Assembly: GCF_010668395.1 (NCBI RefSeq)
Contig: NZ_WUEY01000010.1
Coordinates: 124,001 to 188,000 of the forward strand
Reading direction: 5' to 3'
Length of the DNA: 64,000 nucleotides
Source of the DNA: Martinezella lusitana
GTDB taxonomy: Bacteria; Pseudomonadota; Alphaproteobacteria; Rhizobiales; Rhizobiaceae
Shown: one piece after another, positions 43,012-52,569 of the stretch
Layout: each line of letters begins with the position of its first letter
Position numbering within the stretch: the first letter of the stretch is position 1
Notes under the pieces: generated by a model
Databases searched by the model: none
What the model saw: the letters and a program-made list of their open reading frames with translations, nothing else
Told to the model about the DNA's origin: nothing
Program-made: the position numbers and the translations under genes

Positions 43012-43959
43012 ATGCAGCACGATATGGGAGATGACGATCGATTGTTCGAAGAGGCGATGAATCTCATCATCCGCCTGCAGAACGATCGCAGCAATCCCGT
43101 CGCGCTCAACATGATCCGCCATTGGCGCGCGCTGAGTCCGGCTCACGAGCGCACATGGGCGGAGGTGCTGGAAATCCACGCCATGTCCGGGAAGGTCCTT
43201 ACGGATCAGTACCAGCTCGAATCCACGCCTGGGATTTCCCGACGCAAATTGATGCTCATGGGGACTTTGCTCGTCGGAACGGCGGCTGTCGGGGGGCTGC
43301 TCGGTCCGGGCCTCATTGCCAGAGCGAGCGCCGATTTCGCCACGACGACGGCCGAGATCAAGCGTGTTGCCCTTCCGGACGGGAGTATGATCACGCTCGG
43401 GCCGGACAGCGGGATCAAGCTGGCTTTCAACGACCGGCGACGCGACATACGACTGCTCTATGGCATGGCATTCGCAGAGGTTGCCAAGGATGCCGATCGT
43501 CCTTTCTCCGTCGGTGTCGACGAGATAACGGCAACGGCGCTTGGGACCGCCTTCGATGTCAGCGATGACGATGGCTTCGTGACGATATCGGTGGATCACG
43601 GTCTGGTGCAGGTCGATGCCTCGATAGTCGACCGGGCGCAACTTTCAGCCGGTCAATGGTTGCGGGTCGATACGAATGGGCGGCGTTTCGATCGCGGCAC
43701 GCGCAACGCCGGACAAATCGCCGTCTGGCGCGATGGCATGATCGTTGCCGACAACGAGCCGATTTCAGCCGTCATCGCCCGGATCACCCGCTGGCAGGCC
43801 GGGAAAGTATTGATCGCCGACCCTGGTCTCGGGTCCCTTCCCATCAGCGGCGTGTTCGATCTCAATCAGCCGCTCAGGGCACTCGAAGCCGTCGTCCAGC
43901 CCTATGGCGGCAGGGTACGTCAAATTTCGCCGTGGCTCACCGTCATTACGAAAATCTGA
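43012..43959 (+). CDS. FecR-family anti-sigma factor / transmembrane sensor (cassette C)
   Basis: FecR protein of 315 residues from ATG 43012 (ATG 43024 and a GTG at 42976 are alternatives). N-terminal cytosolic domain (about 8-60) with the WRALSPAHERTWAEV segment typical of DUF4880, then SRRKLML directly before the membrane helix (about 79-98), a twin-arginine-like arrangement shared with cassette A. The FecR domain (about 105-205) has RVALPDGSMITLGPDSGIKL, and the C-terminal domain ends in SPWLTVITKI. It starts 76 bases after the sigma gene. Confidence 0.88.
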   Translation: MQHDMGDDDRLFEEAMNLIIRLQNDRSNPVALNMIRHWRALSPAHERTWAEVLEIHAMSGKVLTDQYQLESTPGISRRKLMLMGTLLVGTAAVGGLLGPGLIARASADFATTTAEIKRVALPDGSMITLGPDSGIKLAFNDRRRDIRLLYGMAFAEVAKDADRPFSVGVDEITATALGTAFDVSDDDGFVTISVDHGLVQVDASIVDRAQLSAGQWLRVDTNGRRFDRGTRNAGQIAVWRDGMIVADNEPISAVIARITRWQAGKVLIADPGLGSLPISGVFDLNQPLRALEAVVQPYGGRVRQISPWLTVITKI

Positions 43960-44082
43960 TTTTTTTCGTCAGGAAAAGAGAAAATCCATCAAACATGCTC
44001 GTCTCCATCGATAGGGCGGCAAATACCGAGCTTGACCAGGCAAAGCACGCTCTTTCGCATCTGTATCAATTGGAGTGGTTTA

Positions 44083-46521
44083 ATGGGGCGTGGATTGGCT
44101 TTTCTGTTTCGGGGCAGGAATGGCGGCAGTGCAAGCTTGGCTGCGTTGATGGTGTCGACCATGTCGGTCGGCCTGGGTGTCATGCAAGTGGGTCCGGCGC
44201 TTGCGCAAACGACAGCCGCGATCAATTTCTCGGTGCCGGCGGGGTCGCTCGATCAGGCGCTTGCCGCCTTCGGCAGGCAGTCCGGCCTTCAGGTCACCTA
44301 CACGCCGTCGATCACTGCAGGCAAGAAGTCGCCTGGCGCATCCGGACACCTCTCCCCGGATCAGGCGCTTGCCCGAATCCTCAAGGCGTCCGGCCTGTCC
44401 TTTTCATTCACCAATTCCACGACCGTCGCGATCTCGGCGGCAGCGGCAAGTGGCACCGTCAATAGCGCCGGTGCGACTGCCTTGGCGCCCATTGAAATCC
44501 GGAGCGGGAAGGAAAGCGCGTGGGGGCCGGTGAACGGACTGGTCGCGACGCAGAGCGCTTCGGGCACGAAGACCGATACGCCGCTTGCCGAAACGCCGCA
44601 GTCGATATCGGTCGTTTCCCGCAAGCAACTTCAGGACCAGGCTGTGCGCAATGTCGGAGAGGCGTTGCGCTATTCGCCGGGCGTGCTTGCGGAAGAATAT
44701 GGCGGCACGGATTCGCGTATCGATCGCTACATGATACGCGGTTTTGCCAGCACCAATCCTTATCTGGACGGCCTGACCACCAACACCTACTACACGCTGC
44801 TGTCGCCGAAGATAGAGCCCTACGGGCTTGAGCGGGTCGAGGTGTTGAGCGGGCCGGCGTCATCGCTCTATGGCGCCAATAGCCCGGGTGGCCTTGTCGC
44901 CGCAGTCAGCAAGCGGCCGACCGATACGCCGCTGCATGAATTTCAATGGCAGGTCGGCTCGCCGAAAGGCGCATCGGGAGCCTTCGACTTCAGCGGGCCG
45001 GTCAGCGATGACGGAACTCTTCTGTATCGCCTGACGGGGATTGCCCGGGCGGCCGATACCCAGGTCGACCACGTCGACACCAAGAACTACTACATCGCGC
45101 CCGCCTTCACCTGGAAGCCGGATGAGGATACGACCTTTACCTTCCTCTCCAAGTTCCAGCGATCGAACGATGGCGGGTTGGTGCAGAATCTGCCGGCATT
45201 GGGTACGCTTTATGGCGCGCCGTTCGGCAAAATTCCAACCAGCCTGTTCATCGGGGAGCCCGATTTCAACGATATTACCCGCTCCAGCAGGTCGGTGGGC
45301 TATTCGTTCGAGCATCGCTTCAACGATGTTTGGACGGTGCGCCAGAATTTTCGCTATTCCTATACGGATACGGACATCCAGGAGATCGGGACGTCGGGGT
45401 TCATTCCCGGAACCACGCAACTCAACCGCTGGACCTTGGGCGCAAACGCCAATCTTCACGACCTCGCGGTGGATACGCAGGCGCAGGCCAAGTTCGATAC
45501 CGGGCCGCTCGATCATACGCTTCTGTTCGGTGTCGATTACATGCGCTCGCACAGCCGTTGGTCTGAGAGCGACGGATCGGCGTCGCCCCTCGATGTGCTT
45601 GCTCCGGTCTACGGCCAGCCGTTCACCGTGCCGGCGGTCGATTTCGCGACCGACGACCATGTCCGGCAGACGGGGGCCTACGCGCAGGATCAGGTTGCCT
45701 TCGGCAATTGGCGCGTTTCCGGTGGGCTGCGTTACGACTGGGCAAAGACCAGCGACATGGACCTGGTTTCGGCCGGCAATCCAACCGTCGAGAATGACGA
45801 CAAGAAGCTGACCGGGCGCGTCGGCCTCCTCTATCTCTTCGACAACGGCATTGCTCCCTACTTCAGCTATTCGACCTCGTTTCAGCCGACGCCCGGCCTG
45901 AATTCGACGACCGGCGACGCGTTGAAGCCGACGACCGGCAAGCAATACGAGATCGGCGTGAAGTATCAGCCGTCCGGCTACAACAGCTACATGACGGTTG
46001 CCGCCTATAATCTCGAGCAGACCGATGTGACGACCACCAATCCCGGCCCGCCGGTCACCTACGAGCAGACCGGCGCCATCCGCATGCGTGGTTTCGAAGT
46101 GGCAGGGGTCGCCGATCTCGACAACGGCCTGAAGCTGATCGGGAACTACACCTACAACAACGGAGAGATCACCAAGGACGACGATTCCTCCCTGCGTGGG
46201 AACCGGCCGAAGGACGTGCCGCAGAGCATGGCCAGCCTCTGGCTGGACAAGACCATCGAAAGCGGCGCAGCCGAGGGGCTCGGGTTCGGCGCAGGCGCGC
46301 GCTATGTGGGCAGCCGTTACGGCGATAACGCCAATATGCTGAAGATCCCGGATTATTTCCTCATCGATGCTTCCGTCCACTACGATTACAAGGATTGGCG
46401 TTTCGCGCTCAACGGCACCAATCTGTTCGACAAGAAATATGTCGGCACCTGCGATGACGATACGTTCTGCTACTATGGAGAGCGCAGAGCGGTACTGGGC
46501 ACGATTTCGGTAAAATGGTGA
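44083..46521 (+). CDS. TonB-dependent siderophore receptor with STN domain (cassette C)
   Basis: Outer-membrane receptor of 812 residues from ATG 44083. Signal peptide region ASLAALMVSTMSVGLGVM to ALAQ; STN domain (about 45-115, AGSLDQALAAFGRQSGLQV); plug with AETPQSISVVSRKQLQD and RVEVLSGPASSLYGANSPGG; barrel ending GTISVKW. In barrel sequence it is closer to the cassette A receptor than to B (shared phrases such as YEFEHRF/YSFEHRF NDVWTVRQN and PTTGKQYE.G.KYQP). It overlaps the fhuD start by seven bases. Confidence 0.92.
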   Translation: MGRGLAFLFRGRNGGSASLAALMVSTMSVGLGVMQVGPALAQTTAAINFSVPAGSLDQALAAFGRQSGLQVTYTPSITAGKKSPGASGHLSPDQALARILKASGLSFSFTNSTTVAISAAAASGTVNSAGATALAPIEIRSGKESAWGPVNGLVATQSASGTKTDTPLAETPQSISVVSRKQLQDQAVRNVGEALRYSPGVLAEEYGGTDSRIDRYMIRGFASTNPYLDGLTTNTYYTLLSPKIEPYGLERVEVLSGPASSLYGANSPGGLVAAVSKRPTDTPLHEFQWQVGSPKGASGAFDFSGPVSDDGTLLYRLTGIARAADTQVDHVDTKNYYIAPAFTWKPDEDTTFTFLSKFQRSNDGGLVQNLPALGTLYGAPFGKIPTSLFIGEPDFNDITRSSRSVGYSFEHRFNDVWTVRQNFRYSYTDTDIQEIGTSGFIPGTTQLNRWTLGANANLHDLAVDTQAQAKFDTGPLDHTLLFGVDYMRSHSRWSESDGSASPLDVLAPVYGQPFTVPAVDFATDDHVRQTGAYAQDQVAFGNWRVSGGLRYDWAKTSDMDLVSAGNPTVENDDKKLTGRVGLLYLFDNGIAPYFSYSTSFQPTPGLNSTTGDALKPTTGKQYEIGVKYQPSGYNSYMTVAAYNLEQTDVTTTNPGPPVTYEQTGAIRMRGFEVAGVADLDNGLKLIGNYTYNNGEITKDDDSSLRGNRPKDVPQSMASLWLDKTIESGAAEGLGFGAGARYVGSRYGDNANMLKIPDYFLIDASVHYDYKDWRFALNGTNLFDKKYVGTCDDDTFCYYGERRAVLGTISVKW

Positions 46522-47456
46522 TCCGGGACAGGTCCTCCCTCGGGAGTGCTCGACAGGCAGATGGTGGGCCGGGAAACCCGCTGACGCGCCGGCGATTTAT
46601 CGCCGGCGCAGCCGCATCTCTTGCCGGGTATCCCCTCGCATCGAAGGCGGCGGCGGCAGAGCGCAAAATCGTCTCTCTGAACTGGGCGATCAGCGAGACG
46701 CTCTATGCCCTCGGCATCAAGCCGATCGCCGCCGCCGAGACGGCGTCCTATGACCTGGTGGTGGGGCAGCCGAGGACACCGGCCGCGACCGTCGACGTCG
46801 GGCTGCAAGGTGCGCCGAATTTCGAATATATCGCCCAACTGTCTCCCGACATCATCCTCATCCAGACCTGGCAGGAATCGTTGCGGGCGCCGCTCGAGCG
46901 ATGCGCGCCCGTCGAAACCATTGGCATCCATACCGGGGAGGGGGATGTCTATCGGCATGCCTGCGACGCGGTCCGCAAGATCGGAGCCTTGACCGGACGG
47001 GCAGCCGAATCGGAAGCATTTCTTGCAGGCGTCGAAGCCAGGTTCGCGTCGTTGCGAAAGAATGTTCAGGCCCGGTCGGTGGCTCCGCTCTATCTCGTGC
47101 AAATGATAGACGACAACAACCTGACGGTTTTCTCGCGGGGAAGCCTGTTCGATGCCGCTCTTTCCAAGCTCGGTCTCATCAATGCATGGCAGGGCGAACC
47201 CACTTTGCTGTGGGGTGGGTCCGTCGTCGGCATCGAGCAGCTCGCGGCAGATCCCAAAGCCGGAATAATGCTCATCGATTCCCCCGGGCTCGCGCCGGAG
47301 GAAGCCCTGACGAAGAGCCCCTTATGGGCGACATTGCCGGCGGTTCGATCGGGTCGCTTTACCAGGATCCCGTCATTCTGGGGGTTTGGAGCGCTGCCGA
47401 CATCAGTCCGTTTCGCAGAGACGGTCGCGTCCAGCCTCGAAAGCCTCTTCGGGTGA
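46515..47456 (+). CDS. FhuD-like periplasmic siderophore-binding protein (cassette C)
   Basis: Binding protein of 313 residues; the ATG is embedded in the receptor's AAA TGG TGA end. Twin-arginine signal LTRRRFIAGAAASLAG. The mature part has IVSLNWAISETLYALGIKPIA, NFEYIAQLSPDIILIQTW, and near the C-terminus RIPSFWGFGALPTSVRFAE. The tryptophan in SLNWA.. aligns with W of ALDWG.. in the cassette A protein. The permease gene starts four bases after its stop. Confidence 0.9.
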   Translation: MVIRDRSSLGSARQADGGPGNPLTRRRFIAGAAASLAGYPLASKAAAAERKIVSLNWAISETLYALGIKPIAAAETASYDLVVGQPRTPAATVDVGLQGAPNFEYIAQLSPDIILIQTWQESLRAPLERCAPVETIGIHTGEGDVYRHACDAVRKIGALTGRAAESEAFLAGVEARFASLRKNVQARSVAPLYLVQMIDDNNLTVFSRGSLFDAALSKLGLINAWQGEPTLLWGGSVVGIEQLAADPKAGIMLIDSPGLAPEEALTKSPLWATLPAVRSGRFTRIPSFWGFGALPTSVRFAETVASSLESLFG

Positions 47457-47460
47457 TTGC

Positions 47461-49446
47461 ATGAGACCGCAGACTCCATCCTCCGGCACCAATGCACTTG
47501 TCATCGGCGGTCTGGTGCTTGCGCTGGCCCTCGTGCTGACAGGGTTCAATCTCAAAACCGCGTTTCCGCGGCTTGAATGGCACGATCTGGCGCAGCGAGC
47601 CCGCGAGGGGGATCTGCTCGCAGCCATCGCATTCTATAGCGCATTGCCGCGTATCGCCGTCGCCATGCTTTGCGGTGCCGGGCTTGCCCTGTGCGGAACC
47701 ATGTATCAGCAGGTGCTTGGCAATCCGCTGGCGGAGCCCTCGACGCTTGGGGTCTCTTCGGGTGCCTATCTTGCGGTATCGACCTTGTCCTGGCTGCTGC
47801 CAGGCCTGGGTATGCCGGAGAGAATCCTGATCGCCATGGCAGGAGCGGGGCTCGCCATGGCGCTGGTGCTGATCCTGGCCTGGGGTCACGGATTGTCGGT
47901 TCTTGCGTTGTCCTTGAGCGGATTGACCCTGAATCTCGTCTTCGGCTCGCTTGCGTCGATCATCATCACGTTCCATCGCGACGGCATGGTTTCATTGTCG
48001 TTTTGGGGATCGGGCGCTCTTCGGCAGAATGACTGGAGGGCGGCCGAAACCCTGGTATTCACCCTGTTTCCCGCCATTGCGGCTCTTGTTCCCGTCACGC
48101 GGTCGCTCTCGCTGTTCAGTGTCGGCGATGAGACAATGTCGGGATTGGGCGTTTCGGTCCGAACCTTTCGCCTGATGACGCTGGCGCTGGCCACATGGAT
48201 CGCGGCCGTCATCGTCGCCTGTGTGGGAATAGTAAGCTTCGTCGGGTTGACCGCTCCCTGGCTTGCTCATCTGTTTGGCGCCAGGCGAATGACGGAGCGG
48301 CTATTGGTGTCCGCCATGGTCGGCACCGCGCTGCTACTGGCAACCGATCAGCTGCTAGTTGCATTCGGACCGATGGCGCAGTCGATTCCCGCCGGCTCGT
48401 TGACGGCCTTGGTCGGTGCGCCGGTGCTCCTTTGGATATTGCGCAAGCCAAGGGCGGCACAACCGGCTGCCGCTGCGAGCGCTTCCATTTTTTCCGTCCC
48501 GCGCCCGTCGATCATCCCGGTGGTGCTTCCTCTTGCGATGTTTGGCATGGCGGCGGCCATGATGATCGGGCGGGACGCCCACGGCTGGCATATTCTCGAC
48601 TATGATACGCTTGCAAAGGTTCTTCCCTGGCGCTGGCCGCGCGTGCTGGGCTCGGCTGCCGCCGGAGCAGCATTGGGGATTGCCGGTTCCGGCTTGCAGC
48701 GACTGACCGGCAATCCGATGGCAAGCCCCGAGGTTCTCGGCGTTTCAAGCGGCGCGGTTCTCGGCGCTCTGCTTGCCATGTTCGTTGCCTCGCCGGATCT
48801 ACCTGTCACCCAGGACATCGGAGCCGTCGTCGGCTCAGCGGTCGTGGTTGCGCTTCTGGCGCTGCTCGCGCGCCAGGGAAGGTTTGCGGCGGGGCATGTT
48901 CTGATGGTCGGAATCGGGCTCGGCACGGTGCTCAGCGCAATTTCCAGCGCATTCGCACTTCTGCCCGATCCGCGCTTTCAGATCCTCCAGCTCTGGATTG
49001 TCGGATCGACGGACGGCATCTCGCCATTCTCCGCTGTCCTTGCGGCTATCGTCGCAACGGCTGGCTTCGCCGCCGCCTGCCTGCTGCGACGCTGGCAGGC
49101 CATGCTGCAGCTCGGCGCGCCGTTCGCCGCCGCCGCGGGCGTGACCGTCGGCCGGGCGCAAATAGGGATGCTGATGCTTGTATCGGTCCTTTGCGCAATT
49201 GCCACATTGATTGTCGGCCCGCTTAGCTTCATCGGCCTCATGGCGCCCCATCTCGCAGAAATACTCGGGGGCCGGCGTGTCGTTCCTCACCTGGTTCTGA
49301 CGACAGCCTTGGGGGCGCTTGTCATGGTTCTGGCGGATTGGCTGGGCCGGAATCTCCTGTTTCCCTACGAGGTTCCCGCCGGTCTTCTTGCCACGTTCGT
49401 CGGTGGTCCATACTATTTCTGGCTCTTGCATAAGCGTGCTGTGTAG
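47461..49446 (+). CDS. FhuB-like double-length ferric siderophore permease (cassette C)
   Basis: Permease of 661 residues with two FecCD halves: LALCGTMYQQVLGNPLAEPS and SFVGLTAPWLAHLFGARR in the first; IAGSGLQRLTGNPMASPEVL and SFIGLMAPHLAEILGGRR in the second. ATG 47461 follows the fhuD stop closely. As in cassette B, no ATPase gene follows. The 218 bases downstream hold no gene. Confidence 0.92.
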   Translation: MRPQTPSSGTNALVIGGLVLALALVLTGFNLKTAFPRLEWHDLAQRAREGDLLAAIAFYSALPRIAVAMLCGAGLALCGTMYQQVLGNPLAEPSTLGVSSGAYLAVSTLSWLLPGLGMPERILIAMAGAGLAMALVLILAWGHGLSVLALSLSGLTLNLVFGSLASIIITFHRDGMVSLSFWGSGALRQNDWRAAETLVFTLFPAIAALVPVTRSLSLFSVGDETMSGLGVSVRTFRLMTLALATWIAAVIVACVGIVSFVGLTAPWLAHLFGARRMTERLLVSAMVGTALLLATDQLLVAFGPMAQSIPAGSLTALVGAPVLLWILRKPRAAQPAAAASASIFSVPRPSIIPVVLPLAMFGMAAAMMIGRDAHGWHILDYDTLAKVLPWRWPRVLGSAAAGAALGIAGSGLQRLTGNPMASPEVLGVSSGAVLGALLAMFVASPDLPVTQDIGAVVGSAVVVALLALLARQGRFAAGHVLMVGIGLGTVLSAISSAFALLPDPRFQILQLWIVGSTDGISPFSAVLAAIVATAGFAAACLLRRWQAMLQLGAPFAAAAGVTVGRAQIGMLMLVSVLCAIATLIVGPLSFIGLMAPHLAEILGGRRVVPHLVLTTALGALVMVLADWLGRNLLFPYEVPAGLLATFVGGPYYFWLLHKRAV

Positions 49447-49664
49447 GAGCGTAGGCGGCGGCCGACGAAAGCTTGGGGGCAACCATCATGGCCCGATACG
49501 AAGCTCGAAGAGCCGGTTGCCAAGGTCTCCGGCATTTGGCCGCGAAGCTTAGGGCGATCTTGCCGGCTGGCTAAAACCGCCCAACGCACCCGGCGCCGCT
49601 TCATCCCCGGCCTCATTCGGCAAATGCCCGGGCTTCACATCTGGATGATGACGGAACTGGTCGC

Positions 49665-50141
49665 TCAGTCGTCAGGTCTCGCATTTTCATCCAAGTGTTC
49701 GACGCGCGGCTTCCATTCCGCCAGCTTTGCCAGGCATCTGTCGAGTATTTGAAGTTCTTGCTCGGTGAGCACCTTCAACATGTCCTCGTTCATCGTATCT
49801 CCGATGATGTCAGCTTGCTCTGCGAGTTTATCCCCTGCCGGGGTCGCCTGAAGAAGGAATTGCCGGGCATCCTCCTTCGATAGAATCCGTTCGATCAAAC
49901 CGCGCTTTGCCAAGTTGGTGATGAGGCGCGAGACGAGTGTCCTGTCCAGATTGGATTCCTGAACGACCCAATTGACCGGCTGGCCCGGCGTTTCCACGAC
50001 AATGGTCAGGATGCGCAGGTGCTGTATGTCAAGGCCGAATTCTCGACGATAAACCTTGTCGGCAGCCTCCTTGGCAGTGCGAGCCACCTTCTCCAAGCGA
50101 ATGTTCATGTAGCTCCGAAACGAACGCTTCAACTGCACCAT
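49665..50141 (-). CDS. MarR-family transcriptional regulator
   Basis: Winged-helix regulator of 158 residues from ATG 50141, chosen because GAGGA lies seven bases before it; longer frames run into the AT-rich control region. The MarR core is at about 30-110: FGLDIQHLRILTIVVETPG, recognition helix ESNLDRTLVSRLITNLAKRG and wing segment RILSKEDARQFLLQATPAG. It is divergent from the M20 amidohydrolase/ABC transporter operon, which it likely represses; an inverted repeat lies between the two. Confidence 0.9.
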   Translation of the reverse strand: MVQLKRSFRSYMNIRLEKVARTAKEAADKVYRREFGLDIQHLRILTIVVETPGQPVNWVVQESNLDRTLVSRLITNLAKRGLIERILSKEDARQFLLQATPAGDKLAEQADIIGDTMNEDMLKVLTEQELQILDRCLAKLAEWKPRVEHLDENARPDD

Positions 50142-50168
50142 TGCCAAATCCTCAAATATGTTATATCT

Positions 50169-50212
50169 CACAATATGTGCAAAAATAACATAATTATCGA
50201 AATCACATATTG
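50169..50212. promoter_or_regulatory. MarR operator candidate and divergent promoter region
   Basis: In a very AT-rich 91-base spacer, CACA-ATA-TGTG (50169-50179) is an inverted repeat and CACATATTG (50204-50212) is a partial second copy about 35 bases away. MarR dimers bind such short palindromes. The first lies near the marR promoter and the second next to the amidohydrolase start, so one regulator could control both directions. Confidence 0.5.
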
Positions 50213-50232
50213 CTCCGTAGGGATACGCTAAC

Positions 50233-51468
50233 ATGAAGGTTGCTGGCAATACGGGGGTTCAGTCCTTGAAAGACCGGGCAAATCGAGCCGTCGACTCGTT
50301 GGCGCCAACGCTCGTATCGCTGTCGCTACGGATCCACGCCAATCCCGAACTCGCTTTCAAGGAATTCGAGGCGTCCGCGGCTCTGTGCGATACGCTCGAA
50401 GACCTTGGCTACGCACCCCAGAGGGCCGCATATGGTCTCGAAACCGCCTTTGCCACGGAATTCGGCAGTGCCGGACCCTATGTCGCTCTACTTTCCGAAT
50501 TCGACGCCCTTCCGCAGGTGGGACACGCTTGCGGACACAACATCATCGCTGTGACGGGGCTCGGCGCATCGCTGGCGCTCGCTTCTCTCGGCGGTGATCT
50601 TCCAGGCCGCGTCCGCTATTTGGGAACGCCCGCGGAAGAGGATGGTGGCGGAAAGGAGCTCATGGCCCGTCGTGGCGCTTTCGACGGTGTCGATTGCGCA
50701 ATGATGGTCCACCCTTCTACGGAGGATGTCGCTGCCTACCCGTTGCTTGCGGTCAATGACGTGACCGTCCGATATCACGGCCGCGCAGCCCATGCCGCCT
50801 CATGCCCGGAGGTGGGTCTGAATGCGCTGGACGCGCTGGTATCAGCCTATCAGGCCATATCCGCCCTGCGCCAGCATGTGCCGGCGGGTCAAAGGATTCA
50901 TGGAATCATCTCGAATGGAGGCGCGGCTTGCAACGTGGTGCCGGACCTCGCCGAAGGGCATTTCGCCGTCAGGGCTCCGACGCTTGAGGCGTTGCGCTCG
51001 TTGCAGGCCCGGGTCAATGCCTGCCTTGAGGCCGGGGCTCTGGCGACCGGGACCAGGGCGGAAATATGCTGGAATGACGTTGCCTACGCGGATATGCGCA
51101 CCAACTGGCCGCTGGCGAAAGTCTATCAGCACAATGCCGAGGGCATCGGGCGGACCTTCGAGCGGTTCGAAGATATTCCGATTGCGCGCGCTGCAAGCTC
51201 GGACATGGGTAATGTAAGCCATCGCGTACCATCTATCCATCCGATGATTGCGATGGCTCCGAAGGGAACGGCCCATCATCATCGTGATTTCGCGGTTTGG
51301 TCGGCTTCCGACGAAGCTATGCGGGCGGCGATCGACGGCGCCAAGGCTCTGGCGATGACGGCAATCGATTTCATGACTGACGCGGACCTGCGGCAACGAG
51401 TCGGTGAAGCTTTTCTCGGCGCTCAAGCCAATCAATCCAGCGGTGTGCTCAGGCCGGCAGCGAAGTAG
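50233..51468 (+). CDS. M20-family metal-dependent amidohydrolase
   Basis: Zinc/manganese amidohydrolase of 411 residues in the M20D/AbgB-like group, which hydrolyse N-acyl amino acids, p-aminobenzoyl-glutamate or dipeptides. Metal ligands: H98 and H102 region in GHACGHN, E135/E136 in PAEEDGGG, and a late His in SSDMGNVSHRVPSIHP. The dimerisation domain is about 185-295. It has no signal peptide, so it acts on imported substrates. First gene of an operon with a ribose-type ABC transporter and an aspartoacylase-family enzyme; the exact substrate is unknown. Confidence 0.9.
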   Translation: MKVAGNTGVQSLKDRANRAVDSLAPTLVSLSLRIHANPELAFKEFEASAALCDTLEDLGYAPQRAAYGLETAFATEFGSAGPYVALLSEFDALPQVGHACGHNIIAVTGLGASLALASLGGDLPGRVRYLGTPAEEDGGGKELMARRGAFDGVDCAMMVHPSTEDVAAYPLLAVNDVTVRYHGRAAHAASCPEVGLNALDALVSAYQAISALRQHVPAGQRIHGIISNGGAACNVVPDLAEGHFAVRAPTLEALRSLQARVNACLEAGALATGTRAEICWNDVAYADMRTNWPLAKVYQHNAEGIGRTFERFEDIPIARAASSDMGNVSHRVPSIHPMIAMAPKGTAHHHRDFAVWSASDEAMRAAIDGAKALAMTAIDFMTDADLRQRVGEAFLGAQANQSSGVLRPAAK

Positions 51469-51501
51469 AGAGCGTTTCGTCTGAAAGGGAGGAAGATTGT
51501 G

Positions 51502-52524
51502 ATGACTATCCAGGGTGAGGTGGCCTTGAACTTGAAGAACGGGGAAAGCAAACAGCCAAGAAACCACTCGGCGTCGCGCCTGGATCCCGGCGAAGTCGCG
51601 AGCCGTTATGGACTCCTGATCGCCTGGCTTGCGCTGGTGTTGATCTTTTCGATTGCAAGCCCGGAGATATTTCTGAGCAAGGCGAACTTTGCCAACATAT
51701 TCGGGTCGCAGGCCATACTGGTCGTGATGACGATGGGCATGATCGTTCCCCTCATCGTCGGTGAATTCGATCTCTCCATGACCGGCCTGATGTCCTGTTG
51801 CCTCATGATTATCGGGGTGCTGAACGTTCAATATGGCTGGCCGATCGGATGGGTCATACCTCTCGTCGTCCTGCTTGGGTTGGCGGTTGGATTGATCAAT
51901 GCCTTCATCGCCGTTCGAATTGGCGTCGACTCGCTTGTTGTGACGCTGGGCATGGGAACCTTGCTGACGGGGGCTTCCTACGGCATTAGCGGGCTCAGCA
52001 TCATCGGAATATCTCCGGTGCTGACCGAACTTGCCAGAACCAAGGTATTCGGCATCCAGATGGCTTTCTACTACGGCCTCCTGCTGACCATCGTCTGGTG
52101 GTACATCCAGCGGTTCACCCCCTTGGGCCGAAATATGCTTTTCACGGGCGCGAGCCGAGAGGTGGCGCGCCTGTCGGGCATCGATGTCGATCGCCTGCGC
52201 GCGGGCTCTCTCGTCGTGTCCAGCCTCATCGGAGCCGTTGCTGCAATCATTCTTGCCGGTGTTTTGGGTTCGGCCGACCCCAATGCGGCAAACGGATACC
52301 TGCTTCCGCCGTTCGCTGCGGCTTTTCTGGGCGCGACGGCGATCACGCCCGGGCGGTTCAATCCGTGGGGTGCCTTCATCGCGGTCTACTTCCTGATAAC
52401 GGGGATCGTGGGCCTGCAAATACTCGGTCTTTCCGGCTGGATCGAACAGGTCTTCTACGGGGGAGCCTTGGTCGTAGCCGTTACCTTGTCGCGCCTGGCG
52501 GCCAATCGTCTCAGGAAGAACTGA
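51502..52524 (+). CDS. Ribose/xylose-type ABC transporter permease (RbsC-like)
   Basis: Permease of 340 residues in the BPD_transp_2 class with about 9-10 membrane helices. Landmarks: IVGEFDLSMTGLMSCCLMI, NAFIAVRIGVDSLVVTLGMG and the family signature around NMLFTGASREVARLSGIDV. ATG 51502 is used because GGGAGGAAG lies seven bases before it; a GTG at 51499 is one codon upstream. It pairs with the binding protein and ATPase that follow. Ribose-type transporters are not limited to sugars; the hydrolase neighbours argue for an acylated amino compound (inference). Confidence 0.9.
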   Translation: MTIQGEVALNLKNGESKQPRNHSASRLDPGEVASRYGLLIAWLALVLIFSIASPEIFLSKANFANIFGSQAILVVMTMGMIVPLIVGEFDLSMTGLMSCCLMIIGVLNVQYGWPIGWVIPLVVLLGLAVGLINAFIAVRIGVDSLVVTLGMGTLLTGASYGISGLSIIGISPVLTELARTKVFGIQMAFYYGLLLTIVWWYIQRFTPLGRNMLFTGASREVARLSGIDVDRLRAGSLVVSSLIGAVAAIILAGVLGSADPNAANGYLLPPFAAAFLGATAITPGRFNPWGAFIAVYFLITGIVGLQILGLSGWIEQVFYGGALVVAVTLSRLAANRLRKN

Positions 52525-52569
52525 CGACGCCGAGGCGTTCCATCTATTCATGAAGCGGAGGAGAAAATC

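Noticed and set aside
43960..44082. FecI/PvdS-type promoters upstream of the three receptor genes
   Set aside because: I looked for TAAAT-N16/17-CGT and related patterns before the receptors at 15796, 34875 and 44083. Partial matches exist, such as GGAAAA...CGTCT before cassette C, but spacings differ and no common motif emerged by eye.
49447..49664. Gene or clear terminator after cassette C
   Set aside because: The only structure is an imperfect stem GGCAACC (49478-49484) / GGTTGCC (49515-49521) with a long loop; no U-run and no coding sequence.
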